Below, piece by piece: positions 11,305 through 20,866 of a stretch of DNA of 64,000 nucleotides (position 1 is its first letter; each line of letters begins with the position of its first letter). Position numbers and translations under genes: made by a program. This DNA is from Jeotgalibacillus malaysiensis. GTDB taxonomy: Bacteria > Bacillota > Bacilli > Bacillales > Jeotgalibacillaceae. The stretch lies in contig CP009416.1 of NCBI GenBank assembly GCA_000818095.1, positions 110,001 to 174,000 of the forward strand, read 5' to 3'. The notes beneath the pieces are model-generated. The model made no database searches and was not told the DNA's origin. It saw only the letters and a list, made by a program, of their open reading frames with translations.

Positions 11305-11344
11305 AACGCCAATCTATTAAGTAATCATTTCTAGGAGGATTTCT

Positions 11345-12802
11345 ATGTCTACAGACATTCGCGTGCGTTACGCACCAAGCCCGACAGGACACCTGCATAT
11401 CGGGAACGCAAGAGCAGCACTATTCAACTACCTATTCGCAAGAAGCCACAACGGCACATTCATCATCCGTGTGGAAGACACAGATACAAAGCGTAACATC
11501 GAAGGCGGAGAAGAATCTCAGCTTGAGTACCTGAAGTGGCTCGGCATTGACTGGGATGAAAGCATTGACGTCGGCGGAGACTACGGTCCATACCGCCAGT
11601 CAGAGCGTAATGACCTGTACAAAAAGCATTATGATGACTTACTTGAGCGCGGACTTGCTTATAAGTGCTATTGCACAGAAGAAGAGCTTGAGGCAGAGCG
11701 TGAAGGCCAGATCGCACGCAGTGAAATGCCGCGTTACAGCGGAAAGTGCCGCAACCTGACTGATGATGAGCGCGCTGCACTTGAAGCAGAAGGACGTAAG
11801 CCAAGCATCCGTTTTGCGGTACCTCAGGGTAAAACGTATACGTTCAACGATATCGTAAAAGACGATGTATCATTTGAAAGTGACGGCATTGGCGATTTCG
11901 TTATTGTGAAAAAAGACGGCATTCCAACGTATAACTTCGCAGTGGCAGTGGATGATCACTATATGAAAATCTCCCACGTCCTGCGCGGGGATGACCACAT
12001 TTCAAATACACCGAAACAGCTGATGATCTATGAAGCGTTTGGCTGGGAGATTCCGAAGTTTGGTCATACAACATTGATTGTCAATGAGGACCGTAAAAAG
12101 CTGAGTAAGCGTGACGGTTCAATCATTCAGTTTATCGAGCAGTATAAGGATCTTGGCTATCAGCCGGATGCATTATTTAACTTTATTGCACTGCTTGGCT
12201 GGTCTCCAAAAGGTGAAGATGAGTTATTTTCTAAAGAAGAGCTGATCGAGCGTTTTGACGTTGACCGTCTGTCGAAGTCACCGGCAGTATTTGACACGAA
12301 AAAGCTTGAGTGGATGAATAATCAGTATATGAAGAATCTTGACCTTGATGAAGTTGTTGCACTTTCGACACCTCACCTTGAAGAGGCGGGTAAGATCCCG
12401 AAAGACCGCACGCCTGAACAGGAAGAGTGGGTGCGTAAGCTTGTCGGACTTTATCAGGAGCAGATGAGCTATGGTGCTGAGATGGTGTCACTGTCAGAGC
12501 TGTTCTTTAAAGATGAGATTGCTTATGACGAGGAAGCGAGTGCAGTGCTTGCTGAAGAGCAGGTGCCTGAAGTAATGGCAGAGCTCAGCCGTCAGCTTGA
12601 AGCACTTGAAAACTTTGAAGCAGCAGAAATTAAAAAAGCAATTAAGGCTGTACAAAAGGAAACGGGACATAAAGGCAAAAAGTTATTTATGCCAATCCGT
12701 GTAGCAGCAACAGGCCAGACGCACGGACCGGACCTGCCGAGCGCGATTGAAGTGCTGGGTAAGGAAAAGGTACTTGCACGTTTGAGTAAGCTGACTGATT
12801 AA
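11345..12802 (+). CDS. gltX: Glutamyl-tRNA synthetase
   Basis: 485 residues. A class I synthetase charging tRNA-Glu, and in bacteria of this group probably also tRNA-Gln, which is later amidated by GatCAB. The HIGH signature is [12 protein letters not shown] near residues 17-28, and the KMSKS equivalent is KKLSKRDG near 250. CYCTEEEL with later cysteines marks the zinc-like insert. AGGAGG stands 6 bases before the ATG. It precedes the cysteine T-box, in the usual Bacillus order gltX-cysE-cysS. Confidence 0.98.
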   Translation: MSTDIRVRYAPSPTGHLHIGNARAALFNYLFARSHNGTFIIRVEDTDTKRNIEGGEESQLEYLKWLGIDWDESIDVGGDYGPYRQSERNDLYKKHYDDLLERGLAYKCYCTEEELEAEREGQIARSEMPRYSGKCRNLTDDERAALEAEGRKPSIRFAVPQGKTYTFNDIVKDDVSFESDGIGDFVIVKKDGIPTYNFAVAVDDHYMKISHVLRGDDHISNTPKQLMIYEAFGWEIPKFGHTTLIVNEDRKKLSKRDGSIIQFIEQYKDLGYQPDALFNFIALLGWSPKGEDELFSKEELIERFDVDRLSKSPAVFDTKKLEWMNNQYMKNLDLDEVVALSTPHLEEAGKIPKDRTPEQEEWVRKLVGLYQEQMSYGAEMVSLSELFFKDEIAYDEEASAVLAEEQVPEVMAELSRQLEALENFEAAEIKKAIKAVQKETGHKGKKLFMPIRVAATGQTHGPDLPSAIEVLGKEKVLARLSKLTD

Positions 12803-12869
12803 CATTTTAAAAAGAATGGTATATAGTATGTCTATAGAAACTTTTAAAACAGCTGATTTGACGTTTGAT

Positions 12870-13110
12870 ATATAAAAGCTTTGAGAGGGAGAAGTAAGAA
12901 AAACAAAAGCTCAAAAAGAGAGAACCGCCATAGGCTGAAAGCGGTTTGGGCTGAATGTTTTCTGAAATGCACCCTTGAGCCTTTTGCTGAAAGTTGATGT
13001 AGGCAACAGCGGTTCAGGCCGTTATCCTGGTGAAGTTGGGGGCAGCAATGCCTCAAACAGAGTGGAACCGCGCAAAAAGCGTCTCTGTCATTTGACAGAG
13101 ACGCTTTTTC
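12870..13110 (+). promoter_or_regulatory. T-box riboswitch for cysE-cysS (cysteine)
   Basis: The T-box sequence AGAGTGGAACCGCG (13059-13072), which pairs with the uncharged tRNA acceptor end, is followed by a strong terminator: GCGTCTCTGTC, short loop, GACAGAGACGC and T5 (13079-13108). Upstream is a long Stem I region. A TGC at 12968-12970 in GAAATGCACC is in the right place for a cysteine specifier codon. Uncharged tRNA-Cys is expected to favour the antiterminator and switch on cysES. The 384-bp gltX-cysE gap is explained by this leader. Confidence 0.9.
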
Positions 13111-13186
13111 TATTTTAAAACAGTTAATTCTTATCGTATTAGTTGGAATTATACGAGAATCGGCTAAAATGAAAGGAGTGAATAAC

Positions 13187-13837
13187 ATGTTCAAGAGAAT
13201 TCGTGAAGATATAGATACGGTATTTGACCAGGACCCTGCAGCCCGCTCCGCTTTTGAAATCGTCTTAACGTATTCAGGGCTTCATGCGATCTGGGCTTAC
13301 CGGATTGCGCACTGGTTTTATAAGCGAAAAATGTTCTTTATTGCCCGGGCAATATCGCAAATAGCGAAAGTGCTGACAGGCATTGAAATTCACCCCGCAG
13401 CCAAGATCGGCCGACGGTTCTTCATTGATCACGGGATGGGTGTGGTCATTGGGGAGACGTGCGAAATCGGGAATAATGTGACGGTTTTTCAGGGCGTCAC
13501 TTTAGGTGGTACCGGTAAGGAAAAGGGTAAGCGCCATCCGACACTTGAAGATAACGTACTGATTGCAACAGGTGCAAAGGTACTTGGTTCGATTATCGTC
13601 GGGGAAAACTCAAAAGTCGGCGCAGGCTCTGTCGTATTAAAGGACGTACCTGCCAATTCGACTGTTGTCGGTATCCCCGGCAAGGTCGTCATCAGAGACG
13701 GCAAAAAAGTCCGCAGAGATCTCGATCATCAGGATATGCCTGATCCAATCTGGGAGCGGATCAGAACACTTGAAACAGAACTGGCTTTTGTCAAAGATCA
13801 GCTGAAGAAAGAACGTGAAAGGAGCTCACAGCCATGA
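13187..13837 (+). CDS. cysE: Serine O-acetyltransferase
   Basis: 216 residues. It acetylates serine to O-acetylserine, the first step of cysteine synthesis. An N-terminal helical domain (about 1-65) is followed by a left-handed beta-helix of hexapeptide repeats; catalytic-site motifs [16 protein letters not shown] and [19 protein letters not shown] are conserved. An ATG 18 bases upstream exists, but the ATG at 13187 has AAAGGAGTG at the right distance. Its stop overlaps the cysS start (ATGA), so the two are coupled under the T-box. Confidence 0.96.
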   Translation: MFKRIREDIDTVFDQDPAARSAFEIVLTYSGLHAIWAYRIAHWFYKRKMFFIARAISQIAKVLTGIEIHPAAKIGRRFFIDHGMGVVIGETCEIGNNVTVFQGVTLGGTGKEKGKRHPTLEDNVLIATGAKVLGSIIVGENSKVGAGSVVLKDVPANSTVVGIPGKVVIRDGKKVRRDLDHQDMPDPIWERIRTLETELAFVKDQLKKERERSSQP

Positions 13838-15231
13838 GCATTCAGATGTATAACACAGTAACGAGACAAAAAGAACCGTTTAAACCGCTTGAAGAAGGAA
13901 AGGTATCGATGTATGTATGCGGTCCGACGGTTTATAACTATATTCATATCGGGAACGCCCGCCCGCCAATCGTATTCGATACGGTGAGACGTCATTTGGA
14001 ATACAGAGGCTATGACGTGAATTACGTCTCTAACTTTACAGATGTGGACGACAAGTTAATCCGCGCAGCAAATGAGCTTGGTGAAGAAGTACCTGCAGTA
14101 GCAGAACGCTTTATTGATGCGTACTTCGAGGATGTTGGTGCACTTGGATGCGCACGCGGTACCGCTCATCCCCGCGTAACTGAAAATATTGATCTGATCA
14201 TTGAGTTTATTGAGTCACTTATTGAGAAGGACTTTGCTTATGAGTCTGGCGGAGACGTCTACTACCGCACAAGAAAATTCGATGGCTACGGTAAGCTTTC
14301 TCATCAGTCGATCGATGAACTGCGTATAGGCGCGAGAATCGAATCTGATGAGCGTAAAGAAGACGAACTGGATTTCGTTTTATGGAAAGCGGCGAAAGAA
14401 GGAGAAATCTCTTGGGAAAGCCCGTGGGGAGAAGGACGCCCCGGCTGGCATATTGAGTGCTCTGCAATGGCAAGAAAGTATCTCGGGGATACAATCGATA
14501 TCCACGCAGGCGGTCAGGACCTTGCTTTTCCTCACCATGAAAATGAAATTGCGCAGTCAGAAGCATTAACAGGTAAGCCTTTTGCGAACTATTGGCTGCA
14601 TAACGGGTACATTAATATTGATAATGAAAAAATGTCGAAGTCACTCGGTAACTTTGTGCTCGTGCATGACATTTTAAAAGAAGCAGATCCGCAGGTGCTG
14701 AGATTCTTCATGCTGTCGGTTCATTACCGTCACCCGATTAACTATAACCGTGAGCTGCTTGAAGCGGCAGGAGCGGGGCTGGACAGAATCCGCACTGCTT
14801 ACGAAAACCTGAAGCACCGCAGAAATTCAAGCTCAGGTTTAACTGACAATGATGCAGAATGGATCCAAAAAGCTGCTGCTAAAAAAGACGCATTCATTAA
14901 AGAAATGGATGACGACTTTAACACAGCGAATTCGATTTCAGTGCTATTTGACCTTTCAAGTGAAGCAAATCTGTACTTAAGAGAAAAGAATACGTCAGTT
15001 GAAGTGATCGATGCATTTACAGAGACACTGAAAGAACTGACAGGCGTACTTGGTCTTGAATTAAAAGAACAGGAAATGCTTGATGAGGAAATTGACGAAC
15101 TGATCAGAAAGCGTGAAGCGGCACGTAAAGATCGTGACTTTGCGACAGCAGACGCCATTCGTGACCAGTTAAAAGACATGAATATTATATTAGAGGATAC
15201 AAAGCAGGGTATCCGCTGGAGAAGAGGGTAA
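13834..15231 (+). CDS. cysS: Cysteinyl-tRNA synthetase
   Basis: 465 residues, a monomeric class I enzyme with zinc. Motifs: [16 protein letters not shown] (zinc ligand Cys and HIGH) at about 29-44, [20 protein letters not shown], and KMSKSLGN at about 267-274, then the DALR anticodon domain. Controlled by the cysteine T-box with cysE. The mrnC start lies one base after its stop. Confidence 0.98.
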   Translation: MSIQMYNTVTRQKEPFKPLEEGKVSMYVCGPTVYNYIHIGNARPPIVFDTVRRHLEYRGYDVNYVSNFTDVDDKLIRAANELGEEVPAVAERFIDAYFEDVGALGCARGTAHPRVTENIDLIIEFIESLIEKDFAYESGGDVYYRTRKFDGYGKLSHQSIDELRIGARIESDERKEDELDFVLWKAAKEGEISWESPWGEGRPGWHIECSAMARKYLGDTIDIHAGGQDLAFPHHENEIAQSEALTGKPFANYWLHNGYINIDNEKMSKSLGNFVLVHDILKEADPQVLRFFMLSVHYRHPINYNRELLEAAGAGLDRIRTAYENLKHRRNSSSGLTDNDAEWIQKAAAKKDAFIKEMDDDFNTANSISVLFDLSSEANLYLREKNTSVEVIDAFTETLKELTGVLGLELKEQEMLDEEIDELIRKREAARKDRDFATADAIRDQLKDMNIILEDTKQGIRWRRG

Positions 15232-15232
15232 T

Positions 15233-15655
15233 ATGGGTGCATCTTCTTCACTGGATCCAAAACAGCTGAATGCATTAGCGCTTGCCTACATGGGAGATGG
15301 TGTCTATGAGCAGTACGTCAGACACCACCTTCTCATGATCGGCACGATTCGTCCGCACGCACTTCAGCGGGAGGCAATCCGTTATGTATCAGCAAAAGCG
15401 CAGGCACAGGTGCTGCATAAAATGTTTGAGATGGAGCTGTTTTCCGAAGAGGAAATGGCAATTATCCGGCGCGGACGTAATGCCAAGTCCGGCAGTGTGC
15501 CAAAAAACACAGATGTAGCTACTTACCGCTACAGTACAGCGTTTGAAGCCTTGATCGGCTATTTATATTTAACAGACCGTAAAGAACGCATGGAAGAGAT
15601 TATCGTTAAAGCGATCACAATGATCGTGGAAGAGCAGAAAGGAGCGGGGCGATGA
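15233..15655 (+). CDS. mrnC: Mini-ribonuclease III
   Basis: 140 residues, RNase III catalytic domain without the double-stranded RNA-binding domain. In Bacillus it matures both ends of 23S rRNA. The signature [15 protein letters not shown] carries the catalytic aspartate, and [13 protein letters not shown]-like helix ([13 protein letters not shown]) supplies the second acidic site. Next to rlmB, which also acts on 23S rRNA; it overlaps rlmB by 4 bases. Confidence 0.95.
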   Translation: MGASSSLDPKQLNALALAYMGDGVYEQYVRHHLLMIGTIRPHALQREAIRYVSAKAQAQVLHKMFEMELFSEEEMAIIRRGRNAKSGSVPKNTDVATYRYSTAFEALIGYLYLTDRKERMEEIIVKAITMIVEEQKGAGR

Positions 15656-16395
15656 GTGAAGAATTTATAGGCGGAAAAAATCCGGTGCTTGAAGCACTGA
15701 GAGCCGGAAGAGAAATTAATAAAATCTGGATCGGTGAAGGTTCACAAAAAGGACAGATGCAGCAGGTCATTCAGCTCGCAAAAGAAGCGAATGTACTCGT
15801 TCAGTTCGTGCCGAAAAAGAAAATTGACCAGCTGATGGATGGGCAGCACCAGGGAGTTGTTGCATCCATTGCAGCATATGAATACGCAGAAATGGATGAT
15901 GTGTTTGCGCTGGCTGAGAAAAAGGGTGAGGATCCGTTTATTCTGATCCTGGACGAGCTTGAAGACCCGCATAACCTTGGTTCTATTATGAGAACAGCAG
16001 ATGCAGTCGGCGTTCACGGTATCATTATTCCAAAACGCCGTGCAGTCGGGCTAACTGCAACCGTTGCGAAGGCTTCTACAGGAGCGATTGAGCACGTGCC
16101 GGTCGTTCGTGTAACCAATCTTTCGCGTACACTTGATGAGCTGAAGGATAAAGGGCTCTGGATTGCAGGAACAGATGCAAAAGGCAGTGAGGACTACCGC
16201 CGTTTTGATGGAACGATGCCTGTTGGTCTGATTATTGGCAGTGAAGGAAAAGGGATGAGCAGAATCCTGCGTGATAAATGTGATTTTCTGATCCACCTTC
16301 CGATGAGTGGACATGTTACATCACTAAACGCATCGGTTGCTGCAAGTATCTTAATGTATGAAATCTACCGTCGCCGTCATCCCCTGGAAGGATGA
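15652..16395 (+). CDS. rlmB: 23S rRNA (guanosine-2'-O-)methyltransferase, TrmH/SpoU family
   Basis: 247 residues. An N-terminal L30e-like substrate domain ([13 protein letters not shown]) is followed by a SPOUT knot methyltransferase domain with all three motifs: [29 protein letters not shown], and [18 protein letters not shown]. By family it methylates a guanosine of 23S rRNA (position 2251 in E. coli); the site here is inferred. The start overlaps mrnC in ATGA. Confidence 0.94.
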   Translation: MSEEFIGGKNPVLEALRAGREINKIWIGEGSQKGQMQQVIQLAKEANVLVQFVPKKKIDQLMDGQHQGVVASIAAYEYAEMDDVFALAEKKGEDPFILILDELEDPHNLGSIMRTADAVGVHGIIIPKRRAVGLTATVAKASTGAIEHVPVVRVTNLSRTLDELKDKGLWIAGTDAKGSEDYRRFDGTMPVGLIIGSEGKGMSRILRDKCDFLIHLPMSGHVTSLNASVAASILMYEIYRRRHPLEG

Positions 16396-16401
16396 TCTGC
16401 G

Positions 16402-16914
16402 ATGAAAAATGTACTGCTCGTCGATGGCTATAACATTATAGGTGCCTGGCCTGAGCTGACTGAGTTAAAAAGCCATGACCTCGGCTCTGCACGGGACAGG
16501 CTGATTGAAATGATGGCAGAGTATCAGGGATATACCGGTTATCCTGTCATTATCGTCTTTGACGCGCAGTTTGTCGAAGGCATGTCTAAGAAAATGTACA
16601 ATTACCGCGTGGAAATCATTTTCACGCGGAAAAATGAAACAGCTGATGAGCGGATCGAGAAGCTTGCGATCGAATTGAATGATATTCAGACGCAGGTGAT
16701 CGTAGCGACAAGTGACTTTACGGAGCAATGGGCAATTTTCGGCCAGGGTGCACTCAGAAAGTCTGCCCGCGAACTTTTAATTGAAGTGAAACAGATTGAA
16801 AAGAAGATCTCCAAAAAGATCGAGAAAAACCAATCAGCTCGCCCTGTATCAAAGATTCCGATCAGCGAGGAAGTTGCCGAGATATTTGAAAAATGGAGAC
16901 GCGGCGATAAATGA
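16402..16914 (+). CDS. rae1: Rae1, ribosome-dependent mRNA endonuclease (NYN domain)
   Basis: 170 residues, the former YacP. The PIN-like NYN fold shows LLVDGYNIIGAW at the N-terminus and VIIVFDAQF, which supply acidic metal ligands, and a basic C-terminal tail. In B. subtilis the protein enters the ribosomal A site and cuts certain mRNAs; the same role is inferred from homology. Six bases after rlmB, so part of the same transcript. Confidence 0.92.
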   Translation: MKNVLLVDGYNIIGAWPELTELKSHDLGSARDRLIEMMAEYQGYTGYPVIIVFDAQFVEGMSKKMYNYRVEIIFTRKNETADERIEKLAIELNDIQTQVIVATSDFTEQWAIFGQGALRKSARELLIEVKQIEKKISKKIEKNQSARPVSKIPISEEVAEIFEKWRRGDK

Positions 16915-16918
16915 GCGG

Positions 16919-16948
16919 TTGACGCTTAAAAATTCTGTAAAGTATAAT
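16919..16948 (+). promoter_or_regulatory. Sigma-A promoter of sigH
   Basis: TTGACG, 18-bp spacer, perfect TATAAT, ending 39 bases before the sigH TTG. In Bacillus this gene has a sigma-A promoter repressed by AbrB; no defined AbrB motif can be named here. Confidence 0.8.
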
Positions 16949-16987
16949 AATTCTATCTATTTGTTTCACAGAGGCGGGGGGATCCTT

Positions 16988-17635
16988 TTGAACGCACACA
17001 CTCAGACAGCAGGAAACGTATTCAGTGGAATGGAAGACGATAAAATTATCGAACAGATTCACAGTGGAAATAGTGATGCATTAGATTTTCTGATCAATAA
17101 ATATCGCCATTTTGTCCGGGTGAAGGCCCGTTCTTATTTTCTGATTGGCGCTGACAAAGAGGATATTATACAGGAGGGAATGATCGGCCTTTATAAAGCG
17201 ATCCGCGATTATAAAGGTGAAAAACTTACTTCCTTCAAAGCATTTGCTGAACTGTGTATTACCCGTCAGATCATCACAGCGATCAAAACAGCAACCCGCC
17301 AAAAGCATATCCCGCTCAACTCCTACGTGTCACTTGATAAACCCATCTATGATGAGGAATCAGATCGGACGCTGATGGATGTGATCTCACCTGCAAAGCA
17401 GACCGACCCTGAAGCCCTGGTAATCCACCGGGAGGAATTCAGTAAAATTGAAGGGAAAGTCGCTGAGCTCCTGAGCGATCTGGAAAGACAAGTGCTGTCT
17501 TTATACCTGGATGGTCAGTCCTACCAGGAGATCTCAGAGGAGCTGGACCGTCATGTGAAATCAATTGATAACGCACTCCAGCGCGTGAAAAGAAAATTAG
17601 AGCGCTATCTGGAGGCCCGGGAATTGACTTTCTAG
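16988..17635 (+). CDS. sigH: RNA polymerase sigma-H factor
   Basis: 215 residues. Sigma-H drives transition-state, competence and early sporulation genes. Region 2 is conserved (LINKYRHFVRVKARSYF, DIIQEGMIGLYKAIRDY, SFKAFAELCITRQIITAI) and region 4 has the helix-turn-helix YQEISEELDRHVKSIDNAL. The frame is open for 64 codons upstream, but that stretch overlaps rae1; the TTG at 16988 has GGCGGGGGGA before it and gives the normal length. Presence of a full sigH supports a sporulating organism. Confidence 0.95.
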   Translation: MNAHTQTAGNVFSGMEDDKIIEQIHSGNSDALDFLINKYRHFVRVKARSYFLIGADKEDIIQEGMIGLYKAIRDYKGEKLTSFKAFAELCITRQIITAIKTATRQKHIPLNSYVSLDKPIYDEESDRTLMDVISPAKQTDPEALVIHREEFSKIEGKVAELLSDLERQVLSLYLDGQSYQEISEELDRHVKSIDNALQRVKRKLERYLEARELTF

Positions 17636-17648
17636 CCGGAATGTTATA

Positions 17649-17677
17649 TTGACATGGCTTCCATAGAGTGTTATTTT
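17649..17677 (+). promoter_or_regulatory. Likely sigma-A promoter of rpmG-secE
   Basis: Perfect TTGACA, 17-bp spacer, TATTTT, 36 bases before rpmG. Confidence 0.65.
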
Positions 17678-17712
17678 TTAAAGGATGCACATCCTGAAGA
17701 GGAATGAACATT

Positions 17713-17862
17713 ATGACTAAAAAGACAATCCTTGCCTGCACAGAATGCGGGTCCCGTAATTATACGGTTCCTTCTAATGGCAGCAGGCAGACCGATAGAT
17801 TAGAAGTTAAGAAATTTTGCCGCTACTGTAATGCTCATACTGTCCATAAGCAGACGGTATGA
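17713..17862 (+). CDS. rpmG: 50S ribosomal protein L33 (zinc form)
   Basis: 49 residues. It keeps both zinc pairs, CTEC (9-12) and CRYC (36-39), so it is the C+ form, which is normally used when zinc is sufficient. Located immediately before secE, matching rpmGB of B. subtilis. GAAGAGGAA stands before the ATG. Confidence 0.93.
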   Translation: MTKKTILACTECGSRNYTVPSNGSRQTDRLEVKKFCRYCNAHTVHKQTV

Positions 17863-17919
17863 TGGCCTGCCCCCTGGCGCAGGCTGTTTGAAATAACACT
17901 GGTTGGAGGGTACGTCATC

Positions 17920-18099
17920 ATGAGTAAAATCAGCAACTTCTTTCGAAACGTTGCTTCCGAAATGCGTAAGGTCAGCTGGCCGAGACGTAAGGAATTGACA
18001 AAGTACACTGTTACAGTTTTAACAACAGTGATCTTTGTTGCAGTATTCTTTTTCGTCATCGACATGGGTATTGATGCGATCATTAACTGGATTTTATAA
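17920..18099 (+). CDS. secE: Preprotein translocase subunit SecE
   Basis: 59 residues with one transmembrane segment, the short Gram-positive form. The amphipathic part RNVASEMRKVSWPRRKEL (with the family motif VxWPxRxE) precedes the membrane helix TVIFVAVFFFVIDMGIDAII. It clamps SecY, encoded at 45474. TTGGAGGG stands 11 bases before the ATG. Confidence 0.96.
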   Translation: MSKISNFFRNVASEMRKVSWPRRKELTKYTVTVLTTVIFVAVFFFVIDMGIDAIINWIL

Positions 18100-18155
18100 T
18101 CCGCTTTCTTTTCGCACCTGAAGAGCATTTCGTGTACAATAGCAGGAGACATGTC

Positions 18156-18178
18156 AAAGCCCGTTTAACGGGTTTTTT
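18156..18178 (+). terminator. Intrinsic terminator between secE and nusG
   Basis: AAAGCCCGT, loop TTA, ACGGGTTTT with six T. It would separate secE from nusG transcription at least in part. Confidence 0.7.
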
Positions 18179-18267
18179 CATTGTTTAAAATGAATTTTGG
18201 AACTATGACTATGACGGACAGATAGATAAGTATGATGAACGCTTTGTTAAAGTTCATTGTTGTTTTT

Positions 18268-18345
18268 GCACAGCTGGTGATTGAAGTGGAAGGGAGCGGC
18301 TCACGCGTCCGACCGCGGAAAGCGCCCCCTTGAAACGGAAATCAA
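18268..18345. repeat. Hairpin repeat, shortened copy R2
   Basis: About 78 bp, keeping both ends of the R-type repeat (GCACAGCTGGTGATTGAAG at the left; CGGAAAGCGCCCCC and GAAATCAAC at the right), but missing about 50 bp of the middle including GACAGGTGAGAC. The arms still pair with a single mismatch. It lies 60 bp before nusG in an otherwise empty gap of 305 bp. Confidence 0.65.
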
Positions 18346-18404
18346 CAGTAAACTTTAGCAAAGCCTATGAAAAAGGCAGCTGCCTAAAAAGGAGGAATCT
18401 CTTC

Positions 18405-18941
18405 GTGGAAAAGAATTGGTATGTGGTTCACACGTATTCAGGCTATGAGAATAAAGTGAAAATGAACCTTGAAAAACGAGTAGAGACAATGGGGATGCAG
18501 GATAAGATCTTCCGCGTTGTCGTACCTGAAGAGGAAGAAACAGAAATCAAAGACGGTAAAGCAAAAACAGTAAAACGTAAAACGTTCCCTGGTTACGTGC
18601 TTGTAGAAATCGTGATGACAGATGACTCGTGGTACGTTGTGCGTAATACGCCGGGCGTAACAGGATTCGTCGGATCATCAGGCGGCGGCGCAAAGCCAAC
18701 ACCGCTTCTTCCTGAAGAAGTAACACAACTGCTTAAGCAAATGGGCATGCAGGAACGCACAGTAGACGTAGACTTCGAACTTGGCGAAAACGTTACAGTG
18801 AACGACGGGCCATTCGCTAACTTTGCAGGCGTCATCGAAGAAATCGACGCTGACAAAGGCAAAGTCAAAGTCCTCGTCAACATGTTCGGCCGCGAAACAC
18901 CAGTCGAACTCGAATTCACACAAATTACGAAGCTTGACTAA
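18405..18941 (+). CDS. nusG: Transcription termination/antitermination protein NusG
   Basis: 178 residues. The NGN domain (WYVVHTYSGYENKVK at the start, PGYVLVEI, VRNTPGVTGFVG) is followed by a KOW domain (GPFANFAGVIEEIDADKGKV). NusG binds RNA polymerase and in Bacillus stimulates pausing. The GTG start at 18405 has AAAGGAGGAA upstream; the longer frame from 18330 runs into the R2 repeat and is rejected. Separated from secE by a terminator and R2, and from rplK by R3. Confidence 0.96.
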   Translation: MEKNWYVVHTYSGYENKVKMNLEKRVETMGMQDKIFRVVVPEEEETEIKDGKAKTVKRKTFPGYVLVEIVMTDDSWYVVRNTPGVTGFVGSSGGGAKPTPLLPEEVTQLLKQMGMQERTVDVDFELGENVTVNDGPFANFAGVIEEIDADKGKVKVLVNMFGRETPVELEFTQITKLD

Positions 18942-19020
18942 GAAGTGTCTGAGCGGTTTTGATTTTGTTTGTTGAAAAGACATTTTATTAAGAGGTCTAA
19001 TAAAATCCATCTGTGTATTT

Positions 19021-19156
19021 GCACAGCTGATGGTTGTAGCGGAAGGGGGCGACTCCAGCAGGAGAAGTCGGACAGGTGAGACCCCGCAGTGCGAAGCGCG
19101 AGGAGGCTCACCGCCGACCCTGCGGAAAGCGTCCCCCTGGAGCTACAACCATCAGC
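19021..19156. repeat. Hairpin repeat, copy R3 (most complete arms)
   Basis: 136 bp. The outer arms GCTGATGGTTGTAGC and GCTACAACCATCAGC are perfect 15-bp inverted repeats; GGTGAG and CTCACC pair inside. The rest of the 446-bp nusG-rplK gap holds no gene; the stretch 19160-19380 is AT-rich and probably contains the rplK promoter, which I cannot place with confidence. Confidence 0.8.
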
Positions 19157-19387
19157 CGATTTCAAGATAGCCAAAATAAAAACCGCTTATTTCACCAATT
19201 TCCTTAAAATATAAAAAGAACGTCTTGAATTATGATTTGAAAGATGGTAACATCTTTTAAGTCAGTATGTCTCAATAGAGAGACTGAACTAACATTTTAT
19301 ATTCTTTATATAAAAGAATCAGTTTTGAGTGGGAGGGCAAAAACAAAAGCCCTATTACCACATCACGGACTTAAGGAGGTGTGTCTC

Positions 19388-19813
19388 GTGGCTAAAAAAG
19401 TTATTAAAATGGTAAAGCTTCAAATCCCTGCTGGGAAAGCGAATCCAGCTCCGCCGGTAGGTCCTGCACTAGGTCAGGCTGGTGTTAACATTATGGGATT
19501 CTGTAAAGAGTTTAACGCTCGTACAGCTGATCAGGCTGGTCTTATCATCCCTGTTGAAATCACGGTTTTTGAAGACCGTTCATTTACATTCGTTACTAAA
19601 ACTCCACCGGCTGCAGTTCTTCTGAAGAAAGCAGCAGGAATCGAGTCAGGTTCTGGTGAACCAAACCGCAACAAAGTAGCGGCTGTCAAGCGTGACAAGG
19701 TACGTGAAATCGCGGAAACAAAAATGCCTGACCTTAACGCAGCTGATGTTGAAGCAGCAATGCGTATGGTTGAAGGTACGGCTCGAAGCATGGGGATTAC
19801 GATTGAAGACTAA
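19388..19813 (+). CDS. rplK: 50S ribosomal protein L11
   Basis: 141 residues. L11 binds the GTPase-centre RNA of 23S rRNA and is needed for RelA activation. Typical sequence: [20 protein letters not shown] at the N-terminus and TARSMGI at the end. The GTG start is chosen with AAGGAGGTG 6 bases upstream; the longer frame from 19244 lacks a ribosome binding site. Confidence 0.97.
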   Translation: MAKKVIKMVKLQIPAGKANPAPPVGPALGQAGVNIMGFCKEFNARTADQAGLIIPVEITVFEDRSFTFVTKTPPAAVLLKKAAGIESGSGEPNRNKVAAVKRDKVREIAETKMPDLNAADVEAAMRMVEGTARSMGITIED

Positions 19814-19832
19814 TTGATGTTTTGTCTTGGAC

Positions 19833-19867
19833 AGGTTGCGAAGCTGAAGAACTTTCACTCGCAACCT
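19833..19867 (+). promoter_or_regulatory. Hairpin between rplK and rplA, possible L1 binding site
   Basis: AGGTTGCGA and TCGCAACCT form a 9-bp perfect stem around a purine-rich loop containing TGAAGAA. It lies about 50 bases before rplA. L1 is known to control its own operon in many bacteria by binding such a stem; the assignment here is inference from position and shape. Confidence 0.35.
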
Positions 19868-19916
19868 TTATTCGTGGGAGGTTATTCCGCTAAAACCACA
19901 TTAGGAGGAACTTATA

Positions 19917-20615
19917 ATGGCTAAAAAAGGTAAAAAGTATCAAGAAGCTGCAAAGCTTGTTGACCGTTCAGTAAACTACTCAGTAACTGAAGCAATCGAG
20001 CTTGCACAAAAGACAAGCACTGTAAAATTCGATGCAACTGTGGAAGCAGCATTCCGCCTTGGTATCGACACTCGTAAAAACGACCAGCAGATCCGTGGCG
20101 CAGTAGTGCTTCCAAACGGAACTGGTAAAACGCAAAGCGTTCTTGTTTTCGCTAAAGGCGAAAAAGCAAAAGAAGCTGAAGCGGCTGGCGCAGACTACGT
20201 TGGAGACAGCGACCTTGTTCAAAAGATTCAGGGCGGCTGGTTTGATTTTGACGTAATCGTTGCAACACCTGACATGATGGGTGAAGTTGGTAAGCTTGGA
20301 CGTGTCCTTGGACCAAAAGGCCTTATGCCAAACCCTAAAACAGGTACAGTTACATTTGACGTTGAAAAAGCTGTAAATGAAATCAAGGCTGGTAAAGTTG
20401 AATACCGCGCTGAAAAGTCTGGTATCATCCACGTGCCAATCGGTAAAGTTTCATTTGATCAGGAAAAGCTTGTTGAAAACTTCAACGCAATCTTTGATGT
20501 TGTCCAGAAGGCGAAGCCAGCTTCATCTAAGGGAACTTACATGAAGTCTGTAGCTGTAACAACTACAATGGGCCCTGGAATCAAAGTTGACCCATCTTCT
20601 GTAACAGTAAAATAA
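19917..20615 (+). CDS. rplA: 50S ribosomal protein L1
   Basis: 232 residues. L1 forms the L1 stalk that escorts tRNA out of the E site. Family motifs [33 protein letters not shown] and [10 protein letters not shown] are present. AGGAGG 5 bases before the ATG. Followed by a separate promoter for rplJL. Confidence 0.98.
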   Translation: MAKKGKKYQEAAKLVDRSVNYSVTEAIELAQKTSTVKFDATVEAAFRLGIDTRKNDQQIRGAVVLPNGTGKTQSVLVFAKGEKAKEAEAAGADYVGDSDLVQKIQGGWFDFDVIVATPDMMGEVGKLGRVLGPKGLMPNPKTGTVTFDVEKAVNEIKAGKVEYRAEKSGIIHVPIGKVSFDQEKLVENFNAIFDVVQKAKPASSKGTYMKSVAVTTTMGPGIKVDPSSVTVK

Positions 20616-20628
20616 TTAACAAACCTTA

Positions 20629-20658
20629 TTGACACAATAGGAGAACATCTGCTATGAT
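20629..20658 (+). promoter_or_regulatory. Sigma-A promoter of rplJ-rplL
   Basis: Perfect TTGACA, 18-bp spacer, TATGAT, 13 bases after the rplA stop codon. Confidence 0.85.
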
Positions 20659-20689
20659 GTTCTCTGTTGTGAAATTATATATTCATTTG

Positions 20690-20815
20690 TACCGTAGACA
20701 GCAGGTGTCCTGAGTGACTTAATGTCCTGCCGAGGTCATGACGATTAAAAGAATTTTCTTTTACTTGAAATGATACGCCTCTATGTCTACTTTCCGGCAT
20801 AGAGGCTTTTTTATG
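20690..20815 (+). promoter_or_regulatory. L10 leader (ribosomal protein autoregulatory RNA)
   Basis: The conserved core CCGTAGACAGCAGGTG ... CCTGCCGAGGT and a downstream hairpin GCCTCTATG ... CATAGAGGC with a T6 run (20777-20812) match the known L10 leader of Bacillales. Excess L10(L12)4 complex binds the leader and favours termination before rplJ. In the sequence the terminator ends 55 bases before the rplJ start. Confidence 0.88.
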
Positions 20816-20866
20816 ATCGGAACGGTATAGATGACGCCTACAGCAAATACTACAGGAGGTGTTAGG

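Noticed and set aside
11101-11340. T-box before gltX
   Set aside because: No GTGGAACCGCG-like box or terminator/antiterminator pair is present; the gap is taken up by repeat R1.
16796-16987. Long N-terminal extension of sigma-H
   Set aside because: Overlaps the end of rae1 in another frame and the sigH promoter; TTG 16988 gives the family length.
18330-18404. N-terminal extension of NusG
   Set aside because: It would include the R2 repeat and gives a start unlike any NusG; GTG 18405 has a proper ribosome binding site.
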